Assembly (NCBI GenBank): GCA_027579435.1
Contig: JANBPK010001294.1
Coordinates: 1 to 31,716 of the forward strand
Reading direction: 5' to 3'
Source of the DNA: Candolleomyces eurysporus
Taxonomy: Eukaryota; Basidiomycota; Agaricomycetes; Agaricales; Psathyrellaceae
DNA length: 31,716 nucleotides
Shown: positions 12,701 through 24,200 of the stretch, piece by piece
Layout: each line of letters opens with the position of its first letter
Numbering within the stretch: the stretch's first letter is position 1
Program-made: the position numbers and the translations under genes
Notes under the pieces: model-generated
Database searches by the model: none
What the model saw: only the letters and a program-made list of their open reading frames with translations
Told to the model about the DNA's origin: nothing

Positions 12701-14460
12701 TTCGTAAAGCTTCTCCAAATATTTTGAAACCAGCTTGCCAATGTCATCACGCTTCTTCTCCGTATTCGTGAAACCTACCCATTCGCTGACATGGCCAGTG
12801 TCTATCGCAGTGTGCGCAGCTACAGACAGTATCAGAGGTCGGCGCAGGAAAGTGAGAACATTGGATGACTTACCCCTCGCCAAGCACAGACCCAGGATCA
12901 TGGAACTGACCATTTTCATGTACTTTTGACCGTGCAGTACTCCACGGCTTGCAGCAACCGTGAAGTGGATTCGGTGATTTGAAGAGATGTCTTGCCATGC
13001 CATATGCCAGGGTTGGTCTGCCAGCTCATTTGCGTCGAAGTCTCCGAAATCTACGTCGGGCTTCGAGTCGACGTGAGACCAGTCCAGCAATGGCAGCAAG
13101 TGCAACACCTGGGTTCGAAGGCTGAAGAGCAGAGGTCTGAAACCTTCAGGAAGACTGTTCCATCGATGGAGCGGGTTTCCTGGCTCGCTGAGAGATTTAC
13201 GAAGCTGAACTGCAAGTGCGTTCCGTTGCGTGACGTCGGGGATGTGCCAGATATTGCCGTTCCTGGACGACATGCTTTCCTCGATGCATTTGACGGATCG
13301 GAGCAGAGCAAGCAAGCAATTTCCGAGAATGGCAGGGTGCTGTACTGCGCCGTCGTGAGTCAGGTCGGTAGCACACTGGAAAAAATGCGATAGAAGTATT
13401 CGGGGAGTGTCGGTCTGGCAAAGGTGGCTGACCCAGTCTTCCTTGAAGGAGGGCAGTGCGATTTCTGCAATAGCAGCGTTGACATGTGAGGCCTTTGGGG
13501 ACTTGATTGACTTCTTGTACAAGATCTCCGCGAGGCCTTGATTAATCTGCATCTCTTGAGGCACAGAGGTAGGTTTAGACGGTTTCCAGCGACGCAGCGC
13601 CACCCACACTCTCTTGAGCCACCGAAGGAAGTCGGATAGGGGTGTGTTGAAAGGTGACGTTGGCGACATCAACGGTAGAACAGTCATCAGAAGATAGATA
13701 ATTCCTCCTGCAGCACAGAAAGCAAGAAGGACGATGCTGAGCGTAGGGCTATCTCCGTATCCCCGAATAACCAAACCGACCAGGAAGAGGAACGTCGCGA
13801 CTTGAAGGAGCAATGGCACTATTGTGATAACTTCTTTGAGGTACCACTGATCCGCTTGTTTGTCGAGCTGATATCGATTATACGCGTCTTCAGCTTCTCG
13901 TCGCTTGGTGACCGAAACGTAGTTCGCAAGCCAAGCCTTGGCCAAAACGCCTGTTATTGCGCTGAATAGGGTGATATAAAGGCTGAGAATCCACAAGCCA
14001 TTAACCCATTCAGTTGCCGTTGAGACGCCGGGTGTCTGGCCAATCGAGCCACTCAACAGGGTCTGCCGAATGTCGCTGAGGAGATTCTGTTCGGAGTCAA
14101 CTTGGAGGTCCTTCCTAGCATCGAGAACGAAGGAAGACACGATTCCACCAAATAAACCGGCCTGTACAGCGTTGAGAAGACTTCCTACTCTAAGTGCTAA
14201 GGGCTTACAAAGATCAGAAGCGAATCCAATCCACTCTTCCACTGTTCTGCTTTTTCGTTTGCTTCCCGTTCAGCGTCTTCCAAATACAGGTACCAAACGT
14301 GGGCATCCTTTCTGAAAGCAAGCTCCTCGCTCGTATTCGAATCTTGGGGACCTTGCTCTGCGTTACTCTCGTCGTTGGCATACTGTACGGCTCGATCAGT
14401 TCAACGTTAGGAAGGCGAACCCAACGAACCCACCGCTGTTTTGCTTGTGTCAAGTTCCAT
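6733..14460 (-). CDS. DUF6535-HEAT repeat membrane protein, copy 1
   Basis: Function unknown. The start ATG (14460-14458) opens a 9-codon exon (MELDTSKTA). A 51 bp intron with a ctaac branch site and exon 14382-14209 (acidic, ending DSLLIF) follow, then an intron at 14208-14162 that splits the first membrane helix. Exon 14161-12874 carries the rest of DUF6535, with helices around AGLFGGIVSSFVL, WVNGLWILSLYITLF, VPLLLQVATFLFLVGL and SIVLLAFCAAGGIIYLL, plus a conserved linker (SPTSPFNTPL). Downstream, about 29 small exons encode HEAT/ARM-like helical repeats with recurring acidic loops (YDNDDDVRS, SDLDADVQSEA, DDKDPIRKTA). The C-terminal cap ends in TALWCRY...WFAFGLFGRHTTVNEV. By hand-splicing I count about 32 introns and roughly 2,000 residues. 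Nearly all HEAT-region introns are phase 1, and one (10029-9980) is GC-AG. Frame breaks at T-runs near 8013-8019 and 9266-9268 look like homopolymer errors. Predicted topology is membrane-anchored with a cytosolic solenoid (inferred). Confidence 0.8.
9980..10029 (-). other. GC-AG intron in DUF6535-HEAT copy 1
   Basis: On the minus strand the exon ends ...gccaag, the intron begins gcaggtcac and ends gacaccag. Copy 2 has an ordinary GT donor (caag|gtaattc) at the equivalent site, so the GC donor is specific to this copy. Confidence 0.6.
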
Positions 14461-15920
14461 GGCCGAGAGGCTTGGTAGGGGTGTAAGAGGGCGCTGAGGG
14501 GTCTTCAAGTTAGTTGGGTGTGATAAGGATAAGAATAGACCGAGATAGACGCCTATCCCAATGTTGTTCGGCTGTGTACGACACTATAAGTACATATGCA
14601 GGAAAGTCAACTGCGCAGTATCGGCATGGTCAGATGGCCATGGAATGATGCGCTATGCGGTGGGGAGGAAAAGCACCGTTCCTTCTGAATCCATCGCTGC
14701 AATAGAATTAAACTCAAGATTATTTCATCGAGCAAAGCGTTGAGGTACGACTCACATTCGCCACCCCATGGAGGATGACCTCGTGTAGGGCTTCACTGAC
14801 AAACCGCTCGATATTGGTCAACGCTGAACTTGAACTAGGTGCCCNTGTGTGCTGTCAGCTCAGCTCTCTGTATCGACTGAACTGCGATAAGGTAATGAGA
14901 GCTGCGGCTTTAATCCGGCTCACAACCCGTAGTGGAGAAAGGGGCTGAAGTGCTGCGAACTTGACAGCTTGATCGGCGAGTTGAGAATGGATGGTCCAAA
15001 TGTGTATCTCATTGCTGTCACACTGCGTTAGTTCAAATGAAATTTAAACGCCCAGGCTCCGAATCAAGAAGAAACCCGTTCCAAACGTTGAAGTAAGGCG
15101 CGAAGTTCCCGGGGAGTCAACACTGCCGACGTTGATGTCATTTGTAAGGGTATGAGGGGAAATCTGCACTTTCCCGTTCTCGTCAACTGAGAAATCCGAG
15201 AAAAACTCAGAGATACAACGCAGTTACCGGCCCAGAGCTTTAAGCCCGAGAAGTGTCCCATGACCTGCTTATATCGTGAATCAATTTGTTTCCTAGAGAA
15301 CTTAAACTTCACTGCTTACAAGATCGCCCTCAGATTCCAAATTGAAGATCGAGATAAAGATAATTCTCTCCACAGCGCACACGCCAATTGCAAATATGAG
15401 AAACACATTCGGGAATGGAGCGATATCTAGCTCTTAATGCCATAGGTCTATGCCCAACGTTAACTCGCGGCGATGTGTCCTCTTCCAGCTGTCTGAACCG
15501 ACTTTTTCGAGACCGTTAGGTGGCTCCTCCCAGCTTTCTTCCATTGGGGCTCGAGTGAGGCGCACATCGACAGAGGTATTAAAGAGAACTTGCTGAAGAT
15601 AAGAATCAGGGGAGGGGAGCCCTCATCCAGGGCCAATGACGCGATTTGTCGACGAAAGGATGGTCTTCTGGCCGTAGTTTTGATGCATCATGTTCTGATA
15701 CCAGCTTCAATGAAGTAATTCGGCGTCCCTGGAAATATAGTCAGTAATCTCGGCTCAATCTGTGCTATTAAATCTCTATGAATGGGAAGAAGAAGGAGCG
15801 GACACGACCATCAGCGTCAAGTAGTAGCCGTGAGACTGTATTTGTCAGCTGCGCGCTGAACCTCGCTATCGGCAGTGGCTGGGGCTGGATAGTCTTAATC
15901 TCTGCCCTTTTGCTTCACAA
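14461..15920. other. Region between DUF6535 copy 1 and HAS1 fragment
   Basis: This was the divergent promoter region of the DUF6535 and HAS1 genes before duplication. It aligns by eye, with many gaps, to 25862-27190. The clearest shared blocks are near 14525-14760 and 25915-26165. No intact gene is seen. A decayed minus-strand coding remnant is listed separately (14750-15312). One N at 14845. Confidence 0.5.
14750..15312 (-). pseudogene. Decayed minus-strand helical-protein gene remnant
   Basis: I do not recognise the family. On the minus strand, plausible coding pieces are separated by intron-like gaps with ctaac branch sites. They include LTPRELRALLQRLER, a longer helical stretch ending SRIKAAALITLSQFSRYREL (about 15025-14858), and ALTNIERFVSEALHEVILHG. 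The amino-acid pattern is alpha-helical and HEAT-like, so this may be the tail of another solenoid gene. The equivalent piece in unit B (about 26150-26530) retains FAALQSFPLRAI but then hits an in-frame stop. No start or complete frame can be built in either copy. Confidence 0.3.
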
Positions 15921-16530
15921 ATGCCACCAGCAGCAGAGGCTTCTGCTTCTACGAGCAAGGTGGCGCTAAGCAAACCAGATCACTCAAATCCAGGGCGGAC
16001 ACCTTTCTCAACTCTATATCTCTCGTAACTACGGACAGAGCCATAGAAGAAATAGATTTCTTGGTAACACAAATTCAAGAGCAATCTATTCCTTTCTTGC
16101 TTCCAGGGAAAAAATGTCTTGGGTGCTGCACGGGCGGGTTCAGGAAAGGCTCTGGCGTTCTCGATACTTGCTATCGAGGCTAATGCTCAGGCCAGTGAAC
16201 GGTACGTCTGCGTCTATTGATCGACCTAAATTTATACTGAAAGGACGTTACAGACACGAGTGCCATCATTATCACACCTACCCGCGAGTTGACACTGCAA
16301 ACCTTCGACTTAGCCAAAGACCTTCTCAGACCTCCGGTGTTGCGATCGGCGGAGCGAATCTGAAGGCTGAGCAGGATAGGCTGGGGAAGGGTGTGAATTT
16401 GCTTCTTGCGACGCCTAGACGGTTTTTGGACAATCTTCAGGTGCGTTTGCTCCAGCTGTCGAAAGGAGTTTGCATTGCAACTGACCGCAGTTACCTTTAG
16501 AACGCTAAGGAGTTCGTGTACCGGCACCAG
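15921..16530 (+). pseudogene. HAS1 5' fragment, degenerate (duplication remnant)
   Basis: This matches the first three exons of the intact HAS1 gene at 27191: MPPA-ASASTSK, the Q-motif area (TQIQEQSIPFLL), GKNVLGAA, PTREL and [17 protein letters not shown]. It is broken. The initial frame stops at 16026-16028 after 35 codons, and the spacing between the Q motif and Walker A is damaged. Walker A itself has changed from TGSGKT to AGSGKA, losing the key threonine, and the segment at the first intron is rearranged. The third-exon acceptor and its first codons (NAKEFVYRHQ) survive and run straight into WD40 sequence at 16531. A transcript could still arise from the copied promoter, but no helicase could be made. 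Confidence 0.85.
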
Positions 16531-17018
16531 GGCGACTGCAAACCTACGTTGACCAGCCATACGTCCCTTGCCGGTCTACTTAGATTATCGCCCTCGCATC
16601 TTGCTTCTGCCGCCGCCGATGCGACTCTGAAAGTTTGGAATCCTGAGACTGNCNAGGCACATTCGGCTGCTCATATAGGTGATGTTTGCTCCCAGCATGG
16701 CGATTTCATATTTTGAGCGGGTTGAACGCGATTTTGGAGCTGTGGGATATCAGGGATGGAACAGTAGTCGGGGTCCATTTGATGGTGCCACGAGCGTGTG
16801 GTCAGTCGTGTTCGAAGGAGGGTGGTGTGTTGCGAACAGGATACGACAATTTGAGACGTTTGGAACTTTGTAGTGGAGAGTGAGGATGTTCTCCAGGACA
16901 TGCTGAGTAATGATGAGGATTCCAAGGATCTTGACGAGGAAGAGGGTGAAGTGGTCTGTAAGATCGTTGATTGGAGCGCAGGCTCCGACAGACCCTTATG
17001 GGGACCGACGTTAACTGT
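16531..17018 (+). pseudogene. WD40 (Cdc4-like) 3' fragment, degenerate
   Basis: This is homologous to the last part of the intact WD40 gene (5052-5560): GDCKPTLTSHTSLAGLL, SAAADATLKVWNPE, then LELWDIRDGTVVG and an acidic tail region. It has lost a segment inside the blade that holds two Ns (16652, 16654), and frameshifts and stops follow (for example HGDFIF then stop near 16716). It lacks the first blades altogether because the duplication breakpoint fell inside the gene. It is joined in frame to the HAS1 remnant. Confidence 0.85.
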
Positions 17019-17315
17019 AAAAATGTCTATTCGCTGACTTGAATTTTACCGTATGGTATACTGGATCGCGTTGTGAAAGTGGTCGTTCATCCGTATCAGC
17101 AGTGTAGGTAGGTCTCCTCTGCTTTACACAACCTCGTCACGGAATGAGCAGCACGCTGGTAAAGACTGCGTGAAATAAAAGTCTTCCTGCAACAGGTATA
17201 GGGCGCCTGTTTGCTATCCAGGATCAGGTCAACTTGCGGCCAGCTAGAGCTGATCAAGGCGACTCTTTTGACCGTTAACCATCACGACCCAGTCGAAGTA
17301 TTGGCGTTAAACCAT

Positions 17316-17920
17316 ATGTCTTCGTGCGAGCGGACGCCCAGAACCAGAAAGCAGCAAACCAACTGATCCCGAAAAACTTTCCTCGATTTTGCAGTACATT
17401 CTGATTTAGTTTTATATTCTTCACAACCGGTTGGGTTCGATCACCAGTTAGGTGCGTTTGACACGACCGGTCAGGCTGCAGGTATCCGCGATTTCCATTC
17501 AATTTAAATGTCTGATGATACTCGAATTTGTACTTGAACTCTCCTTCTTTAATCCCTTCGCAACATAAGAGCATGGAGTGAACGAACGAACGAATCTGAT
17601 AGGGATACAAACCGAACAGTAGGCAAATGGCTTTGCGTATAATAGAGCGAAGCTTGAAAAGTCTTTTCGCACCGGCGGCTTCCTTGAGAAGCCCCCCGGC
17701 GAAAGTTGCCAACGTCCTAGCAGTTGAAAGCTTGATATTGACCTCATCGCACGTACCATGCCATCGCCACCCGAACTGATTAGTATTGTGTAATCTAAGC
17801 CTCATTTTTCACGGGTGACTGAATTCGAAATGTCGAGGAGCAAGCCGAGAAGATCTTAGTCGAGAATAGTGAGGACGTAAAAAGCATTGGGCGTTCTCGT
17901 ATTTAGTCCACAGAGCTAGA
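17316..17920 (+). pseudogene. HYPK pseudogene (duplicated copy)
   Basis: This is a copy of the HYPK gene at 5964-6542. Exon 1 has indels that shift the frame within a few codons (MSSCERTPRTR). The exon 2 acceptor survives, but the first codon has changed from TAC to TAG. About 10 bases encoding KKED before the UBA domain are deleted. In exon 3 a one-base loss gives MSRSKPRRS followed by a stop. Several independent lesions mean it is dead rather than mis-sequenced. The short gaac/cgaa repeat of intron 1 is still present near 17578-17593. Confidence 0.9.
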
Positions 17921-18203
17921 TAACTAGGTCGATCCTTAGCTCATTCTCTACCTGTGATTTACTAAAGTGAGGAAATGGAAAGTTGACACTCCACATCATT
18001 TTCAAGTGCACCATAGAGGGTTTCCCAAGCACTGTCACGGTTGCAGGTTCCTCTGAACGGGTTCTCGTCAAGGTACGTCGGGTCATTTTTCATTCCAACT
18101 TTCGTCCAATTGGTATGCTCAGCTCGAATACAAAGGGGCGGATATACTGCTATTCAAGATTCAGGCCCTGGTCAAGTCTCGGGTATGATGCTTGGTGTGT
18201 GCT

Positions 18204-21200
18204 TCAGGGTGATCCTCCATCTCCAAGCCACTTTTGACATCCCTCGCGCCAGGTCCTGACTTCGCTAACGGTGGTGTGCCGTCCGAACAATCCAAACGCG
18301 AACCAGTCGATCAACTCCTTCTGCTCGAAAGCTGCTTTTGAATCATCACGCAGCTCGTAGCGACACCAGAGTGCTGTGAGGGTTTCAAACCGATAAGGAG
18401 CGAGATGTGATTTTGTCACGAGGGCCGATGCAACGAACAGCATAACGGTATCAGTGGGCTCTTTGCGGAAGCGCCCTATAATCCAGTAATGTCAAGACGA
18501 CCCATAACGGTATGCGTCAACATAAACCCTACATACCATCTGAGATCAAGCGGGCCAGCAATACAATGTAAGGACCCGCCGAAGCGGATGTTTTTTGCCC
18601 TAAGACTGAGGCAAGGATGCTCATAGATATTTTTCGCCGGACTGGGGAAACAGAGAAAGTCAGATGTGGTCGTCGCGAGGTCTCCGAAGAGGACATACTT
18701 GGACTCCGATCATCGGCTGACGCTAGCGAGAGCAATTCCACGGCCGAAGATCGGAGGCGTTCGTCTTGAAGTAGAGTGAGAAATTTCATCGCATGGTGCT
18801 TGATTTCGCTCTGCACGCCTGCAGCAGCATTGAAGTAAACGCCTCCGGTGTCATCTTCATGCTACCATGAATATCTCCAGCGCCGTAGGATAAAATAGAA
18901 TCGACATACCTGCTGGGGATGCCAAGAGTGAGGAAAGCAAGCGAATTGCTGTGATTCGAAGCTCAAGACTTGGGTCTTTATCGTCCAGAGCCAATGCGAT
19001 GATTTCGGGAATGGCTTGCTCAATTAGTCGAGGAGATGTTTTTCCTATATATCGCACGCAGTCAATGAATGAATACACCATTGTAAGGCAGGACTTGCTA
19101 TGCTTTGCATGCAATTTGGACAGCAGCTCGATTGAAGTTGTGCGCGCTACCCACGAACTGGAGGTGCTTCGGAGTATTGGAATCAAGGTGTGAACGACTG
19201 AAGCTGCTGTCTCGTCCGGTATGACGACTAAGGTGACTGCAAGTCAATGCTTGTAAGGACGATATCCCGAAAACAAGACCTACGCTTATCGGCAAGTTCT
19301 AGGACGGCCTCTCTGCCACCGACCGAGAGTACCGGTATAACGAGTGAGATTCCAGTGAAAATATCCCGATGAAGTTTTGCTATTATCGGTGTCTGAGGCA
19401 AGGGTCACAGATGGAGCTTGTACAACGCACTTTGTGCTGTGGAGACTGCGAAGTTATTGNAAAATATTTTTCTGATGCTGGTTCGAAGTTTTTCATTGCT
19501 ATCGTCAGCCAGGCCTAGCTTCAGCAAGTGTTGGATGGACAGTGAAATGACGTCGTGAAATTGGTCTGTCCCGAGATGTCAGCGGCATGGGGAACGAAGA
19601 GGGAATAGTCCGAGATCGCACCGTTGCTATCACCAGTTAAATAATCAATGGCTTGAACCACATTCACTCTGATGTTGGGAGGCTCTCGTATTTGTAGTGA
19701 TCTTTCTATCAAATCCGAGAGTGAGCTTTTGATCAAATCCTGGAATCTGGCTTTCAACGGCGCGCGTGGAGGTCAATGAATAGTAGGCCTTGTCAGGCTT
19801 CAGTATACGCACCGCAATTCAGGAAGGCCGACTTCAGTAACTGAAGTATGGTGCTTCTCAGTTGACTATTTTCGTCATCAATGGAAGTTTTTCCTAGGAG
19901 GGAAATAATCTGAGCATCATCTGTCGGAGGCCAGACCCGTTTAGCAAAGGGAGCCGCCTCTCGTGTGTCGTCTACGTACTATCTTTCCCTAGGAGGCCAT
20001 CGTAACTGGTTTGCTGGCCGGGCATGCAACCAATCAAGCGACCGAATAAATCGACCACTGTTGAACGGGTATTCTTCTTTGTGTCATCCCTCAACGAGCG
20101 CACAAAGGCATGAGATATAATGTCCTTCAATTGTTTGTGAAGCTTGACTAGAGACTGAGTTTAAGACCTAACACATTGCGAAGGCATCCAGCGAAGACAC
20201 ACCATTTTGAAATAAGACGCCGGTGTCCAGTGATGGGAAGCTATCAGCGCATGCGGCCTCCTTGATCCCTTGTTCGATTATCTTTTGCAAGGCCTGGAAT
20301 TCGGCTTCAGCGTAGCAACACATGTCAGGATTAGCCATAGAGTATTTTAACAAGAAAGTAAAGTAGGTTTACCGTCTTGACTTAGTAGCATGATGATTCG
20401 AATCCATAGTTGGTGTCGCTCACTGGAACCTGTAAATTTCAACGGCGGTGGTCAGTGACACAAAACTCGATGCAGAGCAAGACCGGCCTTTTGACGTGGA
20501 TTTCGGTGTTGTGACGACAATTAAGAGCCGCCTAGCCTGTTCTGAGAAGTTTGGGTCCTTGAGTGACAAGTCTAACGATTTGCTAAGTTTTGTCGCCATT
20601 GCTCCTCGCAATTTCGCTAATTCAAGTAACAGTTCTGACATTGTCTGAGTCGGGTGAGGTGGGAGGAGCGCACCATCTTTAAGAATTTGTTGAAGAGCTC
20701 CGGTTGCCTCGCTTATCACATCGAAATGCTTCCCCTGGATTGCCGCGTCAATGATTTTTTGAACTGCCGGGAAATGTGCTGCACGACAAGTGAATGAATT
20801 ATCAGAAAGCTAATAGCTAGCAATTGGGCTCTTACCGTCATGGGAGCTTGCAAGCTTTACCCACGCGGAGCGAACTTTCCTTTCCTCGATCTGGACACCA
20901 AACTCAAGGTTCTTTGTAATGAGCGGAGCGATGGCTTCGTGATACCCTTCTGTTGTAAGCGGGAAGCAATGAGATTGGGATAACGAGGCGTAGTCCAAAT
21001 TATGCACCATTTGATGTTTCAAGCAGGATTGACAGCGCGCTTATCGCTTCGGACTGGACGTCGTCGTCGTCATCTGACAATGCCATGGCCTTCAACTTTT
21101 CTAAAATGTGCCCAGGAAGTTGAACTAGTAACGTCTTGTTAGTTAAACCTTTCTTGAGAAACCGGTTCGAACAATGACTCGGACATACAGTCTTTTGAAC

Positions 21201-24200
21201 GTCCAAGGCTTTGTAGGATCTTGACTACGCCCGAGCGAATTCTCCAGTCCGTGCATGCAAGAAGAACGCTGGAAGCGCCAACGATATTGTCCTTGATTAG
21301 ATTCCGGGCATCCACTGATGGTAATGTCAAATTTCATTCGTGCTATCGTCAGAGGTTAACGGTGAATTACCTTGATCCATGAGTGGGGGCAACGCTTCGA
21401 AACACGCTGATTGAACGTCATCGTCTGGATCGTGAATTGCTAACTCGGCAATTATGACCGTTGTGTTGGGAAATTCAAGTGGTACTGCAGCCCGTGGTGT
21501 AAGTGTTTTCCGATAAAGACAAATGAGAAACAACACCCACAATACCGTCCAAATATGGCCAGAAGCTTGGCCCAGATAATGCGATCATCCCAGTCGACCC
21601 GAGACAGCAACTGACGTAGATGCGTCGACATTTTGGATTTATGCAGATACTCCAGGTCCTCTTCGGCGACATCATCGCTTGGATTCGCCTCAATGTCGTA
21701 TCTAATTTGATTGGCGACTTCTTCAAGGACGTGGTTGACGACTTTTTTTGAGATTTTCTGGGAACCGTGACATTGAGCGCCCATATTATGTATCAAGGAC
21801 CAATCTTACGATTCTCTGCGAGGGATACCAGTAATCTCACCCATTTTGCGACGCGTAACCAGTCACTGGTTGGGCCATAAGAGTTCAGTGCTACTGATAG
21901 GTCGTCTGGGATGGCTTCTGCTAAGCAGGCCCGATATTTTGGGTCTAGAGATTCAGAAGAATTCAAGACATCTCTTAATGCGATTCATTCGAGATGCAAG
22001 AATGGTCGCTCACTGCCAGATAATTCCTCTGAAGCCAGCGCAGAGATCAGCGACTTCTCAACAACTTGATTAGCATCGGCTTCATGGACGGTAGCTTCCT
22101 CCCAGAGCTCGAGCATAATTGGAATTGCTTCTGGGAAGTAGACTAAAACAAATGAGCTGAGTATCCGTTGGAACTTTGAAACAGAAAACTTCACCATGTC
22201 TCGCCACGTTACCGATGAACGGGATCCAAGAGGCGCAGTTGGGAGGGTAATACCAGCTACGGACAATGGACTCTCGGTTTGACAAGATTGTAGTCCTCAT
22301 AGTATCAACAGATTCCGCTAGGAGAGTGGTTCAGTTTGCAGATGCTCATCGGTAGCAGGGCAATCGAACAACGTACCGTTTAAATTGCGGCCTTGACAGA
22401 TAGTTGAAAGGAGTCGGATAGAAGCCAAACAAACATCATCATCGTCATCTAGAGCAGCCAATTCCACCATTTTCTTGAGCAGCGGCGTGTTCACATCCAC
22501 TATAGTAGAGCTGATCAATATACATGTGCTCAGAAATCATGCGGTGATGCCTACATTGCTTTTCAAACATGTTCAGCACAAGGACTGCACTCTGACGGAC
22601 CCGCCACCAGGTTGACAGTGAAGCTTTCTCCAACCATTTCAACCCGTCGAAGGTCAGGGATTGGCTCAGATGTTCTAAGCTGAATCAGCTGGGGCTGAAT
22701 ATGCGATTGGAGTCACTTTGACTCACCCCCTTGGTCGAGCTGCTTGAGAAATTGTTCAGCTGTCCGACGGGAGAACATATCTTCATCGTGGATTGCTAAC
22801 TTAACGATCTTGGGGAACGATACGTTGATAAAATCCTTGAGAAACTGAGCCGATGTATTCCAAGGAAACNAAAAAAGCTGCCCATTCTGGGTGATTTCGA
22901 TGCGACATGTCTTGAAAGTTGCTGCACCTCAGAAGTTCAGAAAGAAGTGATAGCACTTCCCGCTGGCTGTCCGTGTCTTCGTTATCCAGTCTTGCGTCTA
23001 GGCATTTTATGATCGTTTCCTTTATTTCCGCTTGGCATTCGACTATAATCGGAAAGCAGTGATTTTGGATCAGTTAACGGGTGCTCTTGAAAGTGAAGTG
23101 GTGGCCTCACCTATGCCCCAAAGATCCCGTATCATATCCAAAGCAAGCTCGCCAACCTCGTTTGAATTTGCGTTCATTGCCACCTCAACCATACTGGGTA
23201 TCACTCGGTGAATGCACCCATACAACGGGGATTCAGGGGCTATGAATCGATTGATAGTCAGCCGCGTTCGGATGCCAGACTACTTTGAAACAACGTACAC
23301 TTCAGGTTGTAGACTGTTCTCAACAAACCAATGGTACGCATGCGGGTTTGGGGCTCAAATTCCTTCAAGCCAGATTCTACGCTCGAGGAAAGCCTGGAGG
23401 CTATCCTTCCTTTTAATGCCGCTGGAGAAGAAGATACAATAAGTAAATGACTCCAGCTCGAAACGATGCACCCACTGTCGGAAGATATCATGTTTTCCAA
23501 TATCTTGATAGCAGAGTCCCGTGAACCGCCCTGAAGCTCGCTTACAATTAACGAGGCGATGGTATCAATCATGAAGTACACGGATTCCATGAGCGGATCG
23601 CCTATGCTTACGGTCAAATCTGCTGGAGGCAGAAGCGAATCAAACTCACTATTCGGAGAATCTAGAGATTGGCGCGCTCGAATGGCTTTACTCAATTCCC
23701 CTGTGTGCCACGAGGTTCATTAGAACCGGGTCGAGTTCAAATAGCAGACGAGAAAATCTCACCACCTGGAGAAGAGACATGCTCCAACATCTTGACTGCA
23801 TGAGTACGTATACGTAATGGAAGGTGTCGAAGGGGAAGGACTGAAATCAGGCTCTGCAGGACACGCACATTCGAAGGCTGGTGAGGGTCGGAGGGTTCTG
23901 CGCCCGCGACAATATTAGAAGCCGACGGAATATCGCTCGTAGCCACGGTAAATGCATCGACCACCATATCTTCCCAACTTGATGCTTCGAAGTGATAGAT
24001 TAGTAACGTAGTTATCAAGAAGCTTGGTTACGTGCTTACCGACAACCTCATTGAGGCTCACCAGATACCTCGAAGTCAGCTCGGTGATGCTTTGTCGCGC
24101 CTTCTCCGTGTTTGTAAAGCCAACCCATTCACTGACACAGCTAGTGTCAATGGCGGTGTGTGCCGCTGCGACAATATTACTGCCTCGGTACGGTCAAGTG

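Larger units (their letters stand above)
5052..16530. repeat. Tandem duplication unit A (about 11.5 kb)
   Basis: This unit starts inside the WD40 gene at the codons for GDC and ends inside a HAS1 fragment at VYRHQ. The order WD40 3' half, HYPK, DUF6535-HEAT (minus), decayed minus-strand gene, HAS1 5' half is repeated in the same order and orientation in unit B. Matching blocks are recognisable by eye throughout, including non-coding stretches near the DUF6535 promoters. Exact ends depend on alignment. Confidence 0.85.

Noticed and set aside
14209..14453. Minus-strand ORF beginning MTQAKQRW at the DUF6535 copy 1 start
   Set aside because: It reads the wrong frame. The duplicated gene and the two-intron model starting at 14460 show the correct acidic N-terminus ending in DSLLIF.
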